64,000 bases of DNA, from positions 214,502,151 through 214,566,150 of the forward strand of contig CP136065.1 of NCBI GenBank assembly GCA_032622095.1. The letters are read 5' to 3'. Source of the stretch: Siphonodentalium dalli. Its lineage: Eukaryota; Mollusca; Scaphopoda; Gadilida; Siphonodentaliidae. Made by a program: the position numbers and the translations under genes. Position 1 is the first letter of the stretch; every line of letters begins with the position of its first letter. The notes beneath the pieces were generated by a model. The model had not been told where the DNA came from. It saw nothing but the letters and a program-made list of their open reading frames with translations, and ran no database searches. This document shows positions 1 through 12,854 of the stretch, piece after piece.

Positions 1-835
1 TAGTACCGTATAATTAATAACAGAAGATGGTACCACGTACATCTTAATGATATTAAATTATTATTAACATTGGTTAAAATATTTATAGTGTTAGAATTAT
101 AAGTGGTTCACTGGGTCCCAGTTATGTTGACATATGCCCTTTAGCGTTTACGTAGCTTAATTCTCTGAGTAGCTAACATATTTCCCTAATAGTGAATTAA
201 TTTTATATGTATATCATCACAAACGATCTTCGTCGGATTTGTAAAGTCTTCAATTTAAGCTGCCTGTATCTGGTCCCCATACACTACTAGTACGGTATTA
301 CAGTAAGAAATGATGTGTCATGAATCATCACTTATATGAACAATAATGCGTTTGGCTAAATTGTCAAAGTTTAGATCCAAAAGGTTGAATGCCTTGAGTG
401 AATGTATCTACCACGAGGTCTCAAGCAGTCTACCTCTTCGCATGCAAAATAGCAACATAACATTGAATGTCTCAATGACATCAACAGATTGAGGATGGGA
501 ACGACCCATCATATGGTAGATATTCAACCAGGCTCTGCTTCAGTTAAGTTTGAACTAAATTCAACATATTATAACAATATCAGTTTTTTAATTGATGACT
601 GGTGTACATGTACAATACAGTACACATTAAATAGTAATAACAATTAACATTATGATTTTAAAATTAAACATGTTAGAATATCAAACTTTGACAGTAGTGT
701 GGTATTAACCACCACGAGTACTAATAGTACTAGTCTATCATAACATATGTGCATATGAAAGACATGATGTATGGGGAATAAGGACAATAACAATAGTTAC
801 AATACAATTATAACAATTTTTTTAAATGAGCGCAA
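1..835. other. Gene-free AT-rich stretch
   Basis: I see no convincing exon, RNA gene or repeat array here. Open frames are short and AT-driven. Confidence 0.5.
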
Positions 836-1310
836 TAAGAGCTAATTGCGCTTAAGCACAATAAGGAATATTCCTTATTGCGCTTAAGCACAATAAGGGG
901 ATCTCTATTGTGCTTAAGCGCAATAAGGAATTATTTAATTGCGCTTAAGTGCAATAATAAATATTCTATCTGCACTTATAAAGCACAATAAGGAATCTCT
1001 TAATAACGAAAATATTTAATTGTGTGCTAAAGCGCAATAAGGAATATTCCTATTGCGCTTTAGCACATGAACTACCTATAATTCAAGTGGTGTAATCCAT
1101 GGTACAATGGGTGGAACAAATATAGAATAATTCTACTATTTGCAGAGGGCTGATCTCATGAGGGAGATATTAATTAAGTGCAATAGGGATGTAATTGTGC
1201 TTAAGCGTAATAAGGAATGTCTTATTGCACTTAAGCATAATTTTATTAAGAATATTCCTTATTGCACAGGAATATCTTATTGTGCCTAAGCGCAATAAAT
1301 TGACAATCGT
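836..1310. repeat. Palindromic AflII-core minisatellite, CAATAAGG type
   Basis: Repeated short inverted units are built round the palindrome GCGCTTAAGCGC and its variant GCGCTTAAGCAC, separated by CAATAAGG or its complement CCTTATTG. Each unit can therefore pair with its neighbours in either orientation. The short open frames starting near 1195 simply read through the repeats and are not called as genes. Spacing is irregular, so this is a degenerate cluster rather than a clean satellite. Confidence 0.8.
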
Positions 1311-1885
1311 GGAGTTTGAAGTGTCAAAAATAAAAGCACCAAACGCCACCTGCTGGGCAAAAAAGCATCAAAATTACTACAGTCACAGTCAAAACACAGT
1401 GTAGCAACACAGTACAATGTACTAGGTAGGTTAACCCTCACAAACAATGCTCTTGCCCTTGAGTTCAATGTCATCAGCCTATAAGCTCCCACTGCTGCCA
1501 CCCAATGTATAAGCACGGCCATTCAACGTATGAACAGGAATCATTCACCATTTTTATTATGTTTTTAACAATTCCTACATATATATTAATAGCTGTGTGC
1601 AAGAATTCATTTAGTATAGAAAGGGTTAAAACGGCTTCTGTCATTTGACTTCTTTTTCGGTAGTATTTTTCTAAAATAATTTGAAATTAAACCTTCCCAC
1701 CATCAAACCTATGAAACAATATAGATACACCATTGTGCTTCATGTCTGCATGTGTATAAGCAGCTTGACATGTGTAATATATGTCTGTCTCTATATGTAA
1801 GTTATATGTGTGTGTTAACACATGCATGTAATGGTGTATGTATTAGAGTGCACCTACACATGTATGAATGGAAGGGTGTTTTCAC
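1311..1885. other. Spacer with a fragment of a dispersed repeat
   Basis: No gene is seen. Around 1605-1640 the string ATTTAGTATAGAAAG matches a dispersed repeat found again near 48990-49010 and 51670-51690. Confidence 0.4.
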
Positions 1886-3075
1886 ATTTATTCCTTATTT
1901 GTGCTTAAGCGCAACTATTTGGCCTTAAGCGTAAATATTTGTGATTAAGTGCAAATAAATTGTCATTTGCACTTAAGCGCAAATCATTTGTGCTTAGCGC
2001 AAATAACAATTCATATGCATTGATCCCCCTTAATTAATTTTAAATGGCACAGTGCCTGAACACACCACTGAAGTCTATGTAGACCCACCATATGAGTGAA
2101 GTAACCCCCCCCCCAGTAACTCATGATTCCCTTTTTTGAACATGGAAATGGTAAAGATCTAAATGATATGTCTGTTATAAAATATATAAAATATATTTTT
2201 GGGGGCAGGGATGCTGATAATATTAGATAGGGTTCCCCCTTCTTTCAAGTCAATAAGTACACCATATGAGAAAAGCAAGCCCCCTCTCGTTAACCCCTAA
2301 TTACCTTTTTATGGCCATGGAACTGGTAGTATATATGTGCATGAAATGTCCCTTTAATAAAATATACAAGAGCGCTGGGGGTAAGGCACCAATTACTGGG
2401 ACACCAGGAGCCAGGAGCAGAGATGGTGATATGCATATGGAAATATGTTTTTCTTCAAATTTCGAGTTTGTAGTGGACTACTACTATGAGATGAACTCAA
2501 TCATTCATAATTGGAGGGGAGTAAGGGGGTGTCAAACGCTAAAAATCATATGCGCGTAAGCGCAAATAAATCATTTCTGCTTAAGCGCACATATCTGCTC
2601 TTAAGTTTAAGCGCAAATCAATAATAAATGTGAAAAGGGCCTCCCATATGTATGTTCTTGGGTTTTCAGTGTATGGTATTAGGCTTCAGACAAAACAAAT
2701 CTCTCTGTAATTTGAAGGGCTTGATACCTTCTGCACCATAACCCATTATAATGTGTGATTGTTGTAATCAAACACATGTGTTAATGTGATATGTGGTACG
2801 CCTGCATTGAATTGTTTTCAGGAGCTGATCTTAATGCTCATGGGGAATTGATGGTATTTCCACATCAGCTGGTGTTGATGCTCATCCTTATGGGAGGCGC
2901 TTTTCATATAAATCATGTATGTGTGCTTAAACACAAATATCTGTGCTTAAGCGTAAATGATTTGTGCTTAAGTTAAAGTCATTTGTGTTTAAGTGCAAAT
3001 GACAGAGGTTATTTGCACTTAAGCACAAATATTTACATTTAAGCGCAAATATTTGCACTTAAGGAATAAATGTGA
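1886..3075. repeat. Composite repeat: AflII-core palindromes (CAAAT type) with longer duplicated segments
   Basis: Three clusters (about 1886-2010, 2548-2620, 2917-3066) contain TTAAGCGCAAAT facing its complement ATTTGCGCTTAA. They differ from the 836-1310 cluster in the spacer word (CAAAT instead of CAATAAGG). Between them lies a diverged direct duplication: about 2085-2215 and 2262-2395 share ACCATATGAG, a C-rich run, a GTTAACCCC/AGTAACTCA segment and AAAATATA. The string AATAAATGTGAAAA followed by GGCCTCCCATA recurs at about 2628 and 3065, with part of it inverted at about 1870. This suggests one composite unit amplified and then decayed. Confidence 0.7.
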
Positions 3076-3430
3076 AAACGGCCTCCCATACATCCCCCGA
3101 TGTTATGTAAGGGCATATATGGCAAACATTGACTGTTTTTGTTTAATTGGACAGAGTTCACCTCTAATGTATCCTGTCATTTATTTGGAAAGGGGTGTGG
3201 ACCTTGACCTGGGACTTTTGTTTATTTGTTTTTGAATGAAGTTCATCTCACAATTTATGTGAGTGCACCTATCGATCGTCCTTATACAAAAATTTCCTCT
3301 CTGCATTTTCAAGGGCTTGAGACCTTCAATTAATCATATTACAAGTAATAGATTAATTGGCTGCATTATGAATTTTTGTTTTTGTTAATATTTCCTCCAT
3401 GCGTTTTCTTGAGACTAGGAGGTATATAGT
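3076..3430. other. Spacer
   Basis: No gene, RNA or array recognised. Confidence 0.4.
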
Positions 3431-3715
3431 TATTATATGATCGGTGGATCGGTTTGCTTCATACCATTATAATACACCATGCACATGCTGGTGAGCTGAT
3501 ACACCATTATAATATGGTGTAATATACGATATGCAAGGTCGGTCTACTATACACCATTATGATATATGATACATGTGTCTGTCTCTGCCTATACACAATT
3601 CTAATATATGATATGCGGGGTCGGTCTACTATACACCATTATAATATATGATAAGTCTGTCGGTCTACTGCACCCCATTATAATATACACTGTACACCAT
3701 TATATTTACACACTA
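3431..3715. repeat. Minisatellite with TACACCATTATAATAT core
   Basis: Several diverged copies of a unit of about 40-60 bp carry TACACCATTATAATATATGA followed by GGTCGGTCTACTA. Further copies continue at 4215-4375, so the segment between (about 3716-4213), with its large hairpin, probably inserted into this array. Confidence 0.75.
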
Positions 3716-4050
3716 AGTGTTGTAATCACTAAATCCAGCATTCTGATTGGTCGGCGCCCACGTGGCTAGTTGCAGTTATTTCTCGGTGAATGCGCAACGC
3801 CTAATAACACCAAGCTAATAACACCATCGATACGTCATTAGGTTTGGAAAGACGAACGCGTAGTGCTTTGGGCGCATTTTGACTCGCGCAGGATTGACTT
3901 AATACATCATCGGGTTTCAACATGAAGAGAAATTGTTCCTATTAACTTTTGCCAAGGGTGCTATTGGGTATTTTGGGCTGATCTTGTCACGATACACTTT
4001 TCGATTTAAATATATTTACAAAAGTGGCTTTTTCGCTAAATGTATATAAA

Positions 4051-4213
4051 TATAAGGATTAACTGTCATGTGGACTATTTTTATGGAGATGTAACGGTGA
4101 GGTAAGTGGACATAACTTGTATGTAAAACCCTTCGGGTTTTACACAAGTTATGTCCACTTACCTCACCGTTACATCTCCATAAAAACAGTCCACATGACA
4201 GTTAATCCTTATA
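4051..4213. repeat. Fold-back palindrome, arms about 80 bp
   Basis: Two almost perfectly complementary arms (about 4051-4130 and 4134-4213) meet at a CCC-TTCG-GGT tip. Only a few mismatches are visible along the arms. It lies between two halves of the TACACCATTATAATAT minisatellite. It could be a fold-back MITE or a recent palindrome formed by template switching. A transcript would fold into a very long hairpin. Confidence 0.85.
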
Positions 4214-4214
4214 T

Positions 4215-4375
4215 AATATACAATATGTGGGTCGGTCTAATACACATCATTATAATATATATTACAAATTATAGTAGACTGACTTGCATATCGTATATTA
4301 TAGTGATGTAGAGTAGACCGACACAAGTGTTGTTTATTATGATGGTGTATAGTTGACTGACATGTGCACCGTACC
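4215..4375. repeat. Second half of the TACACCATTATAATAT minisatellite
   Basis: Copies here are diverged and some are inverted, with GGTCGGTCTA and AGTAGACCGA both present. They are related to 3431-3715. Confidence 0.6.
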
Positions 4376-7299
4376 ACTGTCATCAAAGTAACTGACTTGA
4401 AAAATGGAGTGCTAACCCGGTAATGATGACAGTATTACCGGTTGTATACATTATCAACAGAGGTATCGAAACAACCACAGTAGTGGAGTTATGGTACCGT
4501 TCGCTTATGAAACCGCAGTTTATTAGGGATCGTCACACCCGCAAAAAGTTAAAGAAATCAATATGTCCATGCGGATCTTGTTAAAGATATGGTAAGCATT
4601 GCGGTGGGTTTCACTGTTAAGATAGTCACAGCCATTAAACCGCCATTAACAGAACGTCGGTGTGCTTCGGAAATGTCGTATAATAATATTTGCCGCCAAA
4701 ACTAAATTTTACAGGAGAGCAAAAAAACTAAATAATTCTACTTCTGTATGACCTACAACAATGTCGTCAGGCATGGAAACTAATTTATAGGCCCTCTATT
4801 CAATGGATATCATGGCTTATCGATATACTGCCTTATATGGATATTTGAGCTCATACGACATTTCGGAATTATAAACAGATTATACGACATGTTTACGACA
4901 ATTCAAATCTATTGTTCGTGAATGTCCGACATATACGACATTTCGACACTATGTCCGAACTATGATGGCTATTAATTTTTCACACAATTCACACAATTCC
5001 AATGTATGCTCTATAAACATTGGATGACAATGAATGTGTGTTTCTGTAACATTTTACGATCATATCAGAATACTGGGGTCCTCAATTAAGCTAAATAATG
5101 GTTGTGTACCCACAATGCTGAGATAATGTGATGTTACCAATTCCTATTACATCCAATACGTAATTTAGATATGTACAATTACACTTAATTATGAAACTAA
5201 CCAGAATGACAGGTGTATTATATAGCAGACGATGGACAACAACCCATAACCACTGCATGTTCATTATGGGTAATCCCGAAAGCGTGTACACATTCAGATG
5301 GGACATGGTAAATTAGCAGACTGGCGATCATTGGTATTATCCACGCATTCATTATGAATCAGTTGGAATAATTGGAATGACGTTTTGTTCAAAACGAATG
5401 AAGTATTAATATTGATGTGTTATTGAAACAATAATAAAAAGAAAATACCAATTTAAACAATACCAATTTAAACAAATAATAATAAAGTATCGATAATCTG
5501 ACACACACGGAAATCCTTCCTCGTGTCTATGCACTTAAAATTAGTAACATCAGTTTGAAACTATATAATCACAATAACATCGAAAGCATTATATTGCTCA
5601 TGTCAGTGCTATATTAGCCTATTTTGTTTAGACATGAGCTAGTCTGTCATAGAATGCATGATAGTCAGATGGGATTATTTGCTTTAAATCCTGTAAATCT
5701 CCGTAAATTTTAGTACCTGATCGAAAACTGCTTTAAATTGCATAACATGTGCACATTACTCTAACCTTAAACGCAACGGTGTCTATATGAAATGAAACGT
5801 TTGGTGGTTTGGTCAGGGCGAATAGTGTTGATTAATGAACATATTTTATACGATAAAGCATGATATTTTAAGCATGATATATTCTAATTAACTAGTTTAC
5901 ACAAATTACCATCAGAGGGAAATTAATGTTTTCATTTATTACACAATATTGCGGTCACAAATGAATGGTTGCTAAGGTATACAAATCAGGTACTAATTCC
6001 TGTTACATAACGTGTTGTTTTACAAAATTGGTTCATTTAACGGATATATTGGCAATCGTAATCATATATACACACATGAAATGACTGATTATGTATGAAT
6101 AAACGTCTAATAAACACACGATTGGTATTATTAGTATCACCAATGCATGGGCTCAAATTAGGGCGTATTTGATTGTCATTCTCAATGTGGCAGTCAAAGT
6201 ATTATTGTATATTATTCATTAACTTTACATTTTTATCTCTGGTTACGTCATCTGTTGCAAAAAGCATTTGTTGGGATTTATTGGTACCAGTGGGTAACCA
6301 CATAACAGCATACTACGTGTAGAAATAAGATAAACATCATAGCGATCGTATATGACAAACATTACCAACCTTGCTGACATTAGACCAGGCGGATACACCA
6401 GAAACCCAATTTATATGACTTAAAATAATATTATGCTAACAACCTATGTATCCTGTTAATTGAACATCATAAGATGAACAGCACCAACACGTCGACCAAC
6501 TGGAAGTTATTTGTGTTATGGCAGTGTTTACACTGCTGTAGATCTGTATACAGAACTGTATGAAGTCACGTGTCGCGCATTACTGTGATCACAACATAAT
6601 TACCAATAGTGAACGCGCGCTGATCAGTACTCTGGTAATTGACAATTCATTACGAGTCGTGTCAGTTTAGGCCAGACATAAAAATGGATCAACTATCAGC
6701 AGACAGCAGCGATTTGGTATGTGCCGCATGTATTTAAAGTGCATCATTATACCCACTTGATAATGGTTCGAAGAAAGAATGCAAATCGCATAGGAATACA
6801 TAATAAACAACCGTGTGCACAAATAGAGAGGCACCCATATAGCTTTAGATGGCGATTCCACCAATATTTAGGATTTCAGGTGATCATCTATATATCTATA
6901 GGTCTCCTGTTTGACACCATCTGGGCGGTGGCCATTTTGGATCTGATTGGAATGGGTATCCACCCTACAACACCCTTTATTTGACCAATGTATTAAAAAT
7001 TCCAACTGATGACAATTCCAATGACAATAGATTTTCCCCACTTCAGTTGCACGGAAAACCCCCCTCAAATTCAAGCTCCCTGTGATTCTAAAAATAGAGC
7101 AAATTTACGTAGGGGATGCCGATAAAGGCAGATCGGCGATTGGTCGGAACTTTTGACAAAGATTTGACAAATTTGTGACAATCCGGACAGCCGGTTGGTC
7201 GACGCCGCAGACAAGATCGCGGAGAAGGGAGCTCAACAGCTTTGAAGAGCGGTACTCAATCATGGGTTATTTATCAAGACACAATTTAAGAATGAGGTC
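4376..7299. other. Gene-free spacer
   Basis: Both strands were inspected. No exon with plausible splice sites and no known domain was found. Short words such as ATACGACAT recur near 4855-4945 but do not form a regular array. Confidence 0.45.
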
Positions 7300-7301
7300 A
7301 A

Positions 7302-7400
7302 GTGACCAATTTTGAATGGGAATTTCCATGCAAATCTGCGGAACAAAAGTTACAAAGCTGCACATACTTCAGAGGGTGACTTGTTGTGGTGTTTGAAAGA
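7302..7400. repeat. Left outer inverted arm around the tandem transposon block
   Basis: This segment is the diverged reverse complement of about 15506-15605. Shared words include CAAATCTGCGGAACAAAAGT here and its counterpart CTTTTGCTCCGCAGATTTG on the right. The pair brackets the MITE and the three tandem units, so the 8-kb block sits inside an inverted repeat. It may be the ends of a larger host transposon or two copies of an unrelated repeat in opposite orientation. Confidence 0.75.
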
Positions 7401-7408
7401 ACATTTAT

Positions 7409-7588
7409 ATATCTGGCGGGTCCGCTTTGAACTTGTTCCATTATAATGTTGGTGTATAAATTATAGTATTGAATTTTATATTGATTTTTCAAATGTAGGT
7501 CAAGTGATGTTAACTTAATCCAAAAAATATTTCTAAAAATATATTTATAGCAAAATTGTATAATTTACCAAGCGGACCTGCCAGATAT
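7409..7588. mobile_element. Small MITE with 19-bp terminal inverted repeats
   Basis: ATATCTGGCGGGTCCGCTT at the left is matched by AAGCGGACCTGCCAGATAT at the right with one mismatch. The interior is AT-rich and non-coding, about 180 bp in all. It lies between the left outer arm and the first tandem unit, and interrupts what is nearly continuous sequence on the right-hand side. Confidence 0.75.
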
Positions 7589-7598
7589 GCCTAAATAC

Positions 7599-10232
7599 CA
7601 GGGGTGATATTCACCAAGCGAGACTATTTTATAAACCAGGTAGTTTATTTGGTAGCGGCTGATCACAAAGGTATCTTTGCTTTAGCGCAAACGACACACG
7701 CTGTCGATGGTGTGATTGATCCAATCTATCAGATTTGTCACTTGTCAATTGACGCCGTCTCACGACTAATTCATGAACACTCACCGGCCACAATCGGCAT
7801 GTATAGTGGTATAATTTTTTGGTATAATTGTGTGGAGACTCATGCTGGCGTTTATACATCTGCAGAATGAGTTTCAATGATATTAATGAGGTTTTTTAAT
7901 TAGCACAGTGTGAAAATGAAGAGCCGAGAAGATAACGTCTCAGAAGAATTTTGTTTGTGTTTTGGTTCTGTTTGGATATTTCCTTGCCATTTCCAAAGAA
8001 ATTTATTTCCTGCATCATTTTTCCGGTGCTGGTGAATGGTGCCGGTTTCTTTGTTCTTTAATATTTTGATTCTTCTCCTCTCCACAATGCCCAAAAACGT
8101 TTTACGCTCGTCGGCAGTGGGGGGGGGGGGTCTGGAAAACAATTGCACATATAGGGCCCAAAAAGTTTTTTTCCGACCCCGAGGGACCCACCACCCCATT
8201 TGTGCAAGTTTTTTCCTTCAAATGTAAGGGACCCACCACCTTTCTCATGTTTTTATCCAAATTTCAAGAGGTTTTTTTAGCCGTTCTTCAATAACTGTGT
8301 TAACTGCCTTTCAATCCCATTCCACTGTCCTTTGTTGGTGCAAACTGTGTAAAATTAAGACTCAAGCAATAACATGCTTAATCGGTAAACAACAGGTCAG
8401 AAAAACGAAAAATATACTGTATTTCCAGGTGTTTCCTGGTGTTTCCAGTATCTAACAACACTAATAAAGCATTGTGTAGGTACACTGTATGTCACAAATT
8501 GCCCTAGACCGCATTATAGCCTTAATGTATCGAGCGTGTTTAGTCTGACAGAGAACACTGGCCAGTGTAAATAGTGGTAAACAGGTCAGGGGTTCTACAA
8601 TTATTTGTGCATGATCAAAGAACTCTTTAGTCTTATCCACCGGGGTGGGTGAGGGGGAGAATTGTTTTGGTTAGGTATACACATAGATATATGGTTATTA
8701 TACCCCCGATATTAGTCGGCGGGTATATAGTTGACGTCTCGAGCCGTCCATGCGTCCGTCCATACAAACATTTTGCGTTATAACTCAAGAGTAGGTTGTC
8801 ATATTTTGATGCTCTATGACATGTGACGGACCAGAAATGGGGAACGAATATGCATAATATCACGGATTGTGAGCACCAAAGCCTACCAGAGTTATCCATG
8901 GGCCCTGTTTATGAAATTCAGTCCGTACACAGTTTTTGCAATATAAGTTGAAGTGTCGGTTGTCGAATTTTGAAGTGGTTTGGTATGGTGATAGACCTGA
9001 CTGATAGGGGAAGGGTGTATGCAAATATTACTGCATATCACAGGTTTCGCCTGTCGATGCATACCAGAGCTACCAACCTGGTTCCATCCGTAAACACATT
9101 TTGCATTATTATAACTCAACCATTTGTATGTATATTTGTGCACTAGAGTCTGCAGTATAGTCTCAGTCAGATTTTATTCTTGATTTTAGTTTAACTTGAA
9201 GACATTGAAGCATGTTATTTCTCAAAGCATCTGAATGCATCACATTATTTCAGTTCATCTATTTGTAAGCGATAACAGTATACAATTAGTATTTTAGTTT
9301 AGTCTTGTTGAGCAGTATTTAAGCTTCAAGATGAAGTTCGTAAATTCAAGGAGAATAGCGTCGCCTTCAGTTGGGATTGTCTGAACAATAAACAGTAACG
9401 GTCATTCATCATAACCAATTCAGTTTTATTTGGATAAGTGTTGCAAATTAACATTACTTGCAATCATTAAAGATGAGAAATAACCAGAAGGAATGAATTT
9501 GATTGCATGCCAGAACAAGACAGTATTTCAGACATTATAAATTTATGAGATACCCTTTTCAATTTCGTGTTATGCAACAATCGGGTTAATGATATCTAGT
9601 CATCATTGAGTATTCACCATGTAGTATTTGTGATACAGTTTTTTTTTTATTTTATTACTTTTATTCGGGTAATACAACTGGGTAATATATTAATTATTTT
9701 TTTTACTAAATTACGGTTTTCCACTGTGAAGTGGGACGGGATCCTGTGAAATCCAGAAGATTGCTAAATCTGAGGCTATATAGTCACTATAGCTGTCTAT
9801 ATAGCCATATGCCAACAAACATGATACTAACATGCTTATGTAATGTTCAGTACTTGTAAATTGTTTGAAAAAAACCCATTTGGATTTTTTTTTTACAAGC
9901 ACGATTGTTTCGGCCTCTGGACCACCCACCCACCCCGGTCCTATATACGGAATATTTTTTGTATACCCCCCATGTCGTCGGTGGTATATTTTGCCCCACG
10001 TAATTTTCCTCGGTTGCTCATTGTTGAAATGAACCAAACGTGTACTGTTACACGCAGCATGTTTATGTGACCGATGGTCAATCTATGATTGACGCCAATC
10101 ACCTTGATTGGATAATCCTATACCGCGCGGCGATGTCTTCCCATCGATATGTCCACCGATAGCTTCGCATTGAGCGTCGCCTCGTAAAACTACCTGGACT
10201 ATATTATAAACCCAGCCGGTGAATAGCACCCC
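7599..10232. mobile_element. Tandem transposon unit 1 (hAT-like ends, non-autonomous)
   Basis: The unit starts with CAGGGGTGATATTCACC and its end carries GGTGAATAGCACCCC. The subterminal regions (ACCAGGTAGTTT near the start, AAACTACCTGG near the end) are also inverted, giving terminal inverted repeats of about 45 bp. A 12-G run lies at 8119-8130. No transposase reading frame is visible; the short conserved frames on both strands near 7604-7870 look like non-coding shadows. CAGGG ends are typical of hAT transposons, which is family knowledge; the assignment is inference. No 8-bp target duplication could be matched. Confidence 0.75.
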
Positions 10233-10248
10233 AGGGGTGCTATTCACC
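10218..10248. repeat. Perfect palindromic junction between units 1 and 2
   Basis: GGTGAATAGCACCCC, a single A, then GGGGTGCTATTCACC: two terminal inverted repeats abut with no spacer or target duplication. The identical junction recurs at 12840-12870 between units 2 and 3. Confidence 0.9.
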
Positions 10249-12854
10249 AAGCGAGACTATTTTATAAACCAGGTAGTTTATATGGTAGCGGCTGAACGCA
10301 AAGGTATCTTTGCTTTAGTGCAAACGACACACGCTGTCGATGGTGTGATTGATCCAATCTATCAGATTTGTCACCTGTCAATTGACGCCGTCTTACGACA
10401 AATTCATGAACACTCACCGGCCACAATCGGCATGTATAGCGGTATAATGTTTGGGTATAATTTTGTGGAGACTCATGCTTGCGTTTATATATCTGCAGAA
10501 TGAGTTTCAATGATATTAATGAGGTTTGTTAATTAGCACAGTGTGAAAATGAAGAGAGCCAAGAAGATAACGTCTCAGAAGAATTTTGTTTATGTTTTGA
10601 TATTTCCCTGCTATTTCCAAAGAAATTTCTTTCCATGCATAATTTTTCCGGCGCTGGTGAATGGTGCCGGTTTCTTTGTTCTTTAATATTTTGATTCTCC
10701 TCTCCACAATGCCCAAAAAAGTGTTATGCTCGTCGGCAGTGGGGGGGGGGGGGTATGGAAAACAATTGCACATATAGGGCCCAAAAAGTTTTTTTCCGAC
10801 CCCGAGGGACCCACCACCCCATTTGTGCAAGTTTTTTCCTTCAAATGTAAGGGACCCACCACCTTTCTCATGTTTTTATCCAAATTTCAAGAGGTATTTT
10901 TAGCCGTTCTTCAATAACTGTGTTAACTGCCTTTCAATCCCATTCCACTGTCCTTTGTTGGTGCAAACTGTGTAAAATTAAGACTCAAGCAATAACATGC
11001 TTAATCGGTAAACAACAGGTCAGAAAAACGAAAAATATACTGTATTTCCAGGTGTTTCCTGGTGTTTCCAGTATCTAACAACACTAATAAAGCATTGTGT
11101 AGGTACACTGTATGTCACAAATTGCCCTAGACCGCATTATAGCCTTAATGTATCGAGCGTGTTTAGTCTGACAGAGAACACTGGCCAGTGTAAATAGTGG
11201 TAAACAGGTCAGGGGTTCTACAATTATTTGTGCATGATCAAAGAACTCTTTAGTCTTATCCACCGGGGTGGGTGAGGGGGAGAATTGTTTTGGTTAGGTA
11301 TACACATAGATATATGGTTATTATACCCCCGATATTAGTCGGCGGGTATATAGTTGACGTCTCGAGCCGTCCATGCGTCCGTCCATACAAACATTTTGCG
11401 TTATAACTCAAGAGTAGGTTGTCATATTTTGATGCTCTATGACATGTGACGGACCAGAAATGGGGAACGAATATGCATAATATCACGGATTGTGAGCACC
11501 AAAGCCTACCAGAGTTATCCATGGGCCCTGTTTATGAAATTCAGTCCGTACACAGTTTTTGCAATATAAGTTGAAGTGTCGGTTGTCGAATTTTGAAGTG
11601 GTTTGGTATGGTGATAGACCTGACTGATAGGGGAAGGGTGTATGCAAATATTACTGCATATCACAGGTTTCGCCTGTCGATGCATACCAGAGCTACCAAC
11701 CTGGTTCCATCCGTAAACACATTTTGCATTATTATAACTCAACCATTTGTATGTATATTTGTGCACTAGAGTCTGCAGTATAGTCTCAGTCAGATTTTAT
11801 TCTTGATTTTAGTTTAACTTGAAGACATTGAAGCATGTTATTTCTCAAAGCATCTGAATGCATCACATTATTTCAGTTCATCTATTTGTAAGCGATAACA
11901 GTATACAATTAGTATTTTAGTTTAGTCTTGTTGAGCAGTATTTAAGCTTCAAGATGAAGTTCGTAAATTCAAGGAGAATAGCGTCGCCTTCAGTTGGGAT
12001 TGTCTGAACAATAAACAGTAACGGTCATTCATCATAACCAATTCAGTTTTATTTGGATAAGTGTTGCAAATTAACATTACTTGCAATCATTAAAGATGAG
12101 AAATAACCAGAAGGAATGAATTTGATTGCATGCCAGAACAAGACAGTATTTCAGACATTATAAATTTATGAGATACCCTTTTCAATTTCGTGTTATGCAA
12201 CAATCGGGTTAATGATATCTAGTCATCATTGAGTATTCACCATGTAGTATTTGTGATACAGTTTTTTTTTTATTTTATTACTTTTATTCGGGTAATACAA
12301 CTGGGTAATATATTAATTATTTTTTTTACTAAATTACGGTTTTCCACTGTGAAGTGGGACGGGATCCTGTGAAATCCAGAAGATTGCTAAATCTGAGGCT
12401 ATATAGTCACTATAGCTGTCTATATAGCCATATGCCAACAAACATGATACTAACATGCTTATGTAATGTTCAGTACTTGTAAATTGTTTGAAAAAAACCC
12501 ATTTGGAATTTTTTTTACAAGCACGATTGTTTCGGCCTCTGGACCACCCACCCACCCCGGTCCTATATACGGAATATTTTTTGTATACCCCCCATGTCGT
12601 CGGTGGTATATTTTGCCCCACGTAATTTTCCTCGGTTGCTCATTGTTGAAATGAACCAAACGTGTACTGTTACACGCAGCATGTTTATGTGACCGATGGT
12701 CAATCTATGATTGACGCCAATCACCTTGATTGGATAATCCTATACCGCGCGGCGATGTCTTCCCATCGATATGTCCACCGATAGCTTCGCATTGAGCGTC
12801 GCCTCGTAAAACTACCTGGACTATATTATAAACCCAGCCGGTGAATAGCACCCC
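10233..12854. mobile_element. Tandem transposon unit 2 (chimeric middle copy)
   Basis: The unit repeats at a 2622-bp period. Its first about 520 bp match unit 3, including the 94-residue open frame at 10219-10503 that is identical at 12841-13125. Its remainder matches unit 1 almost perfectly; for example the frames at 11256-11522 and 11515-11766 are identical to 8633-8899 and 8892-9143. The switch lies just after the 13-G run (10741-10753). Just after the run the triplet TAT is shared with unit 3. From the T-run after AAAAAG the sequence follows unit 1. This is the pattern expected of unequal crossing-over in an older two-copy array. Confidence 0.85.

Noticed and set aside
10219-10503. A 94-codon frame identical at 12841-13125 and similar at 7604-7870, with an open frame on the opposite strand
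   Set aside because: The identity is explained by recent tandem duplication. The unit 1 version has changes without codon bias, both strands are open, and no domain or splice context is seen.
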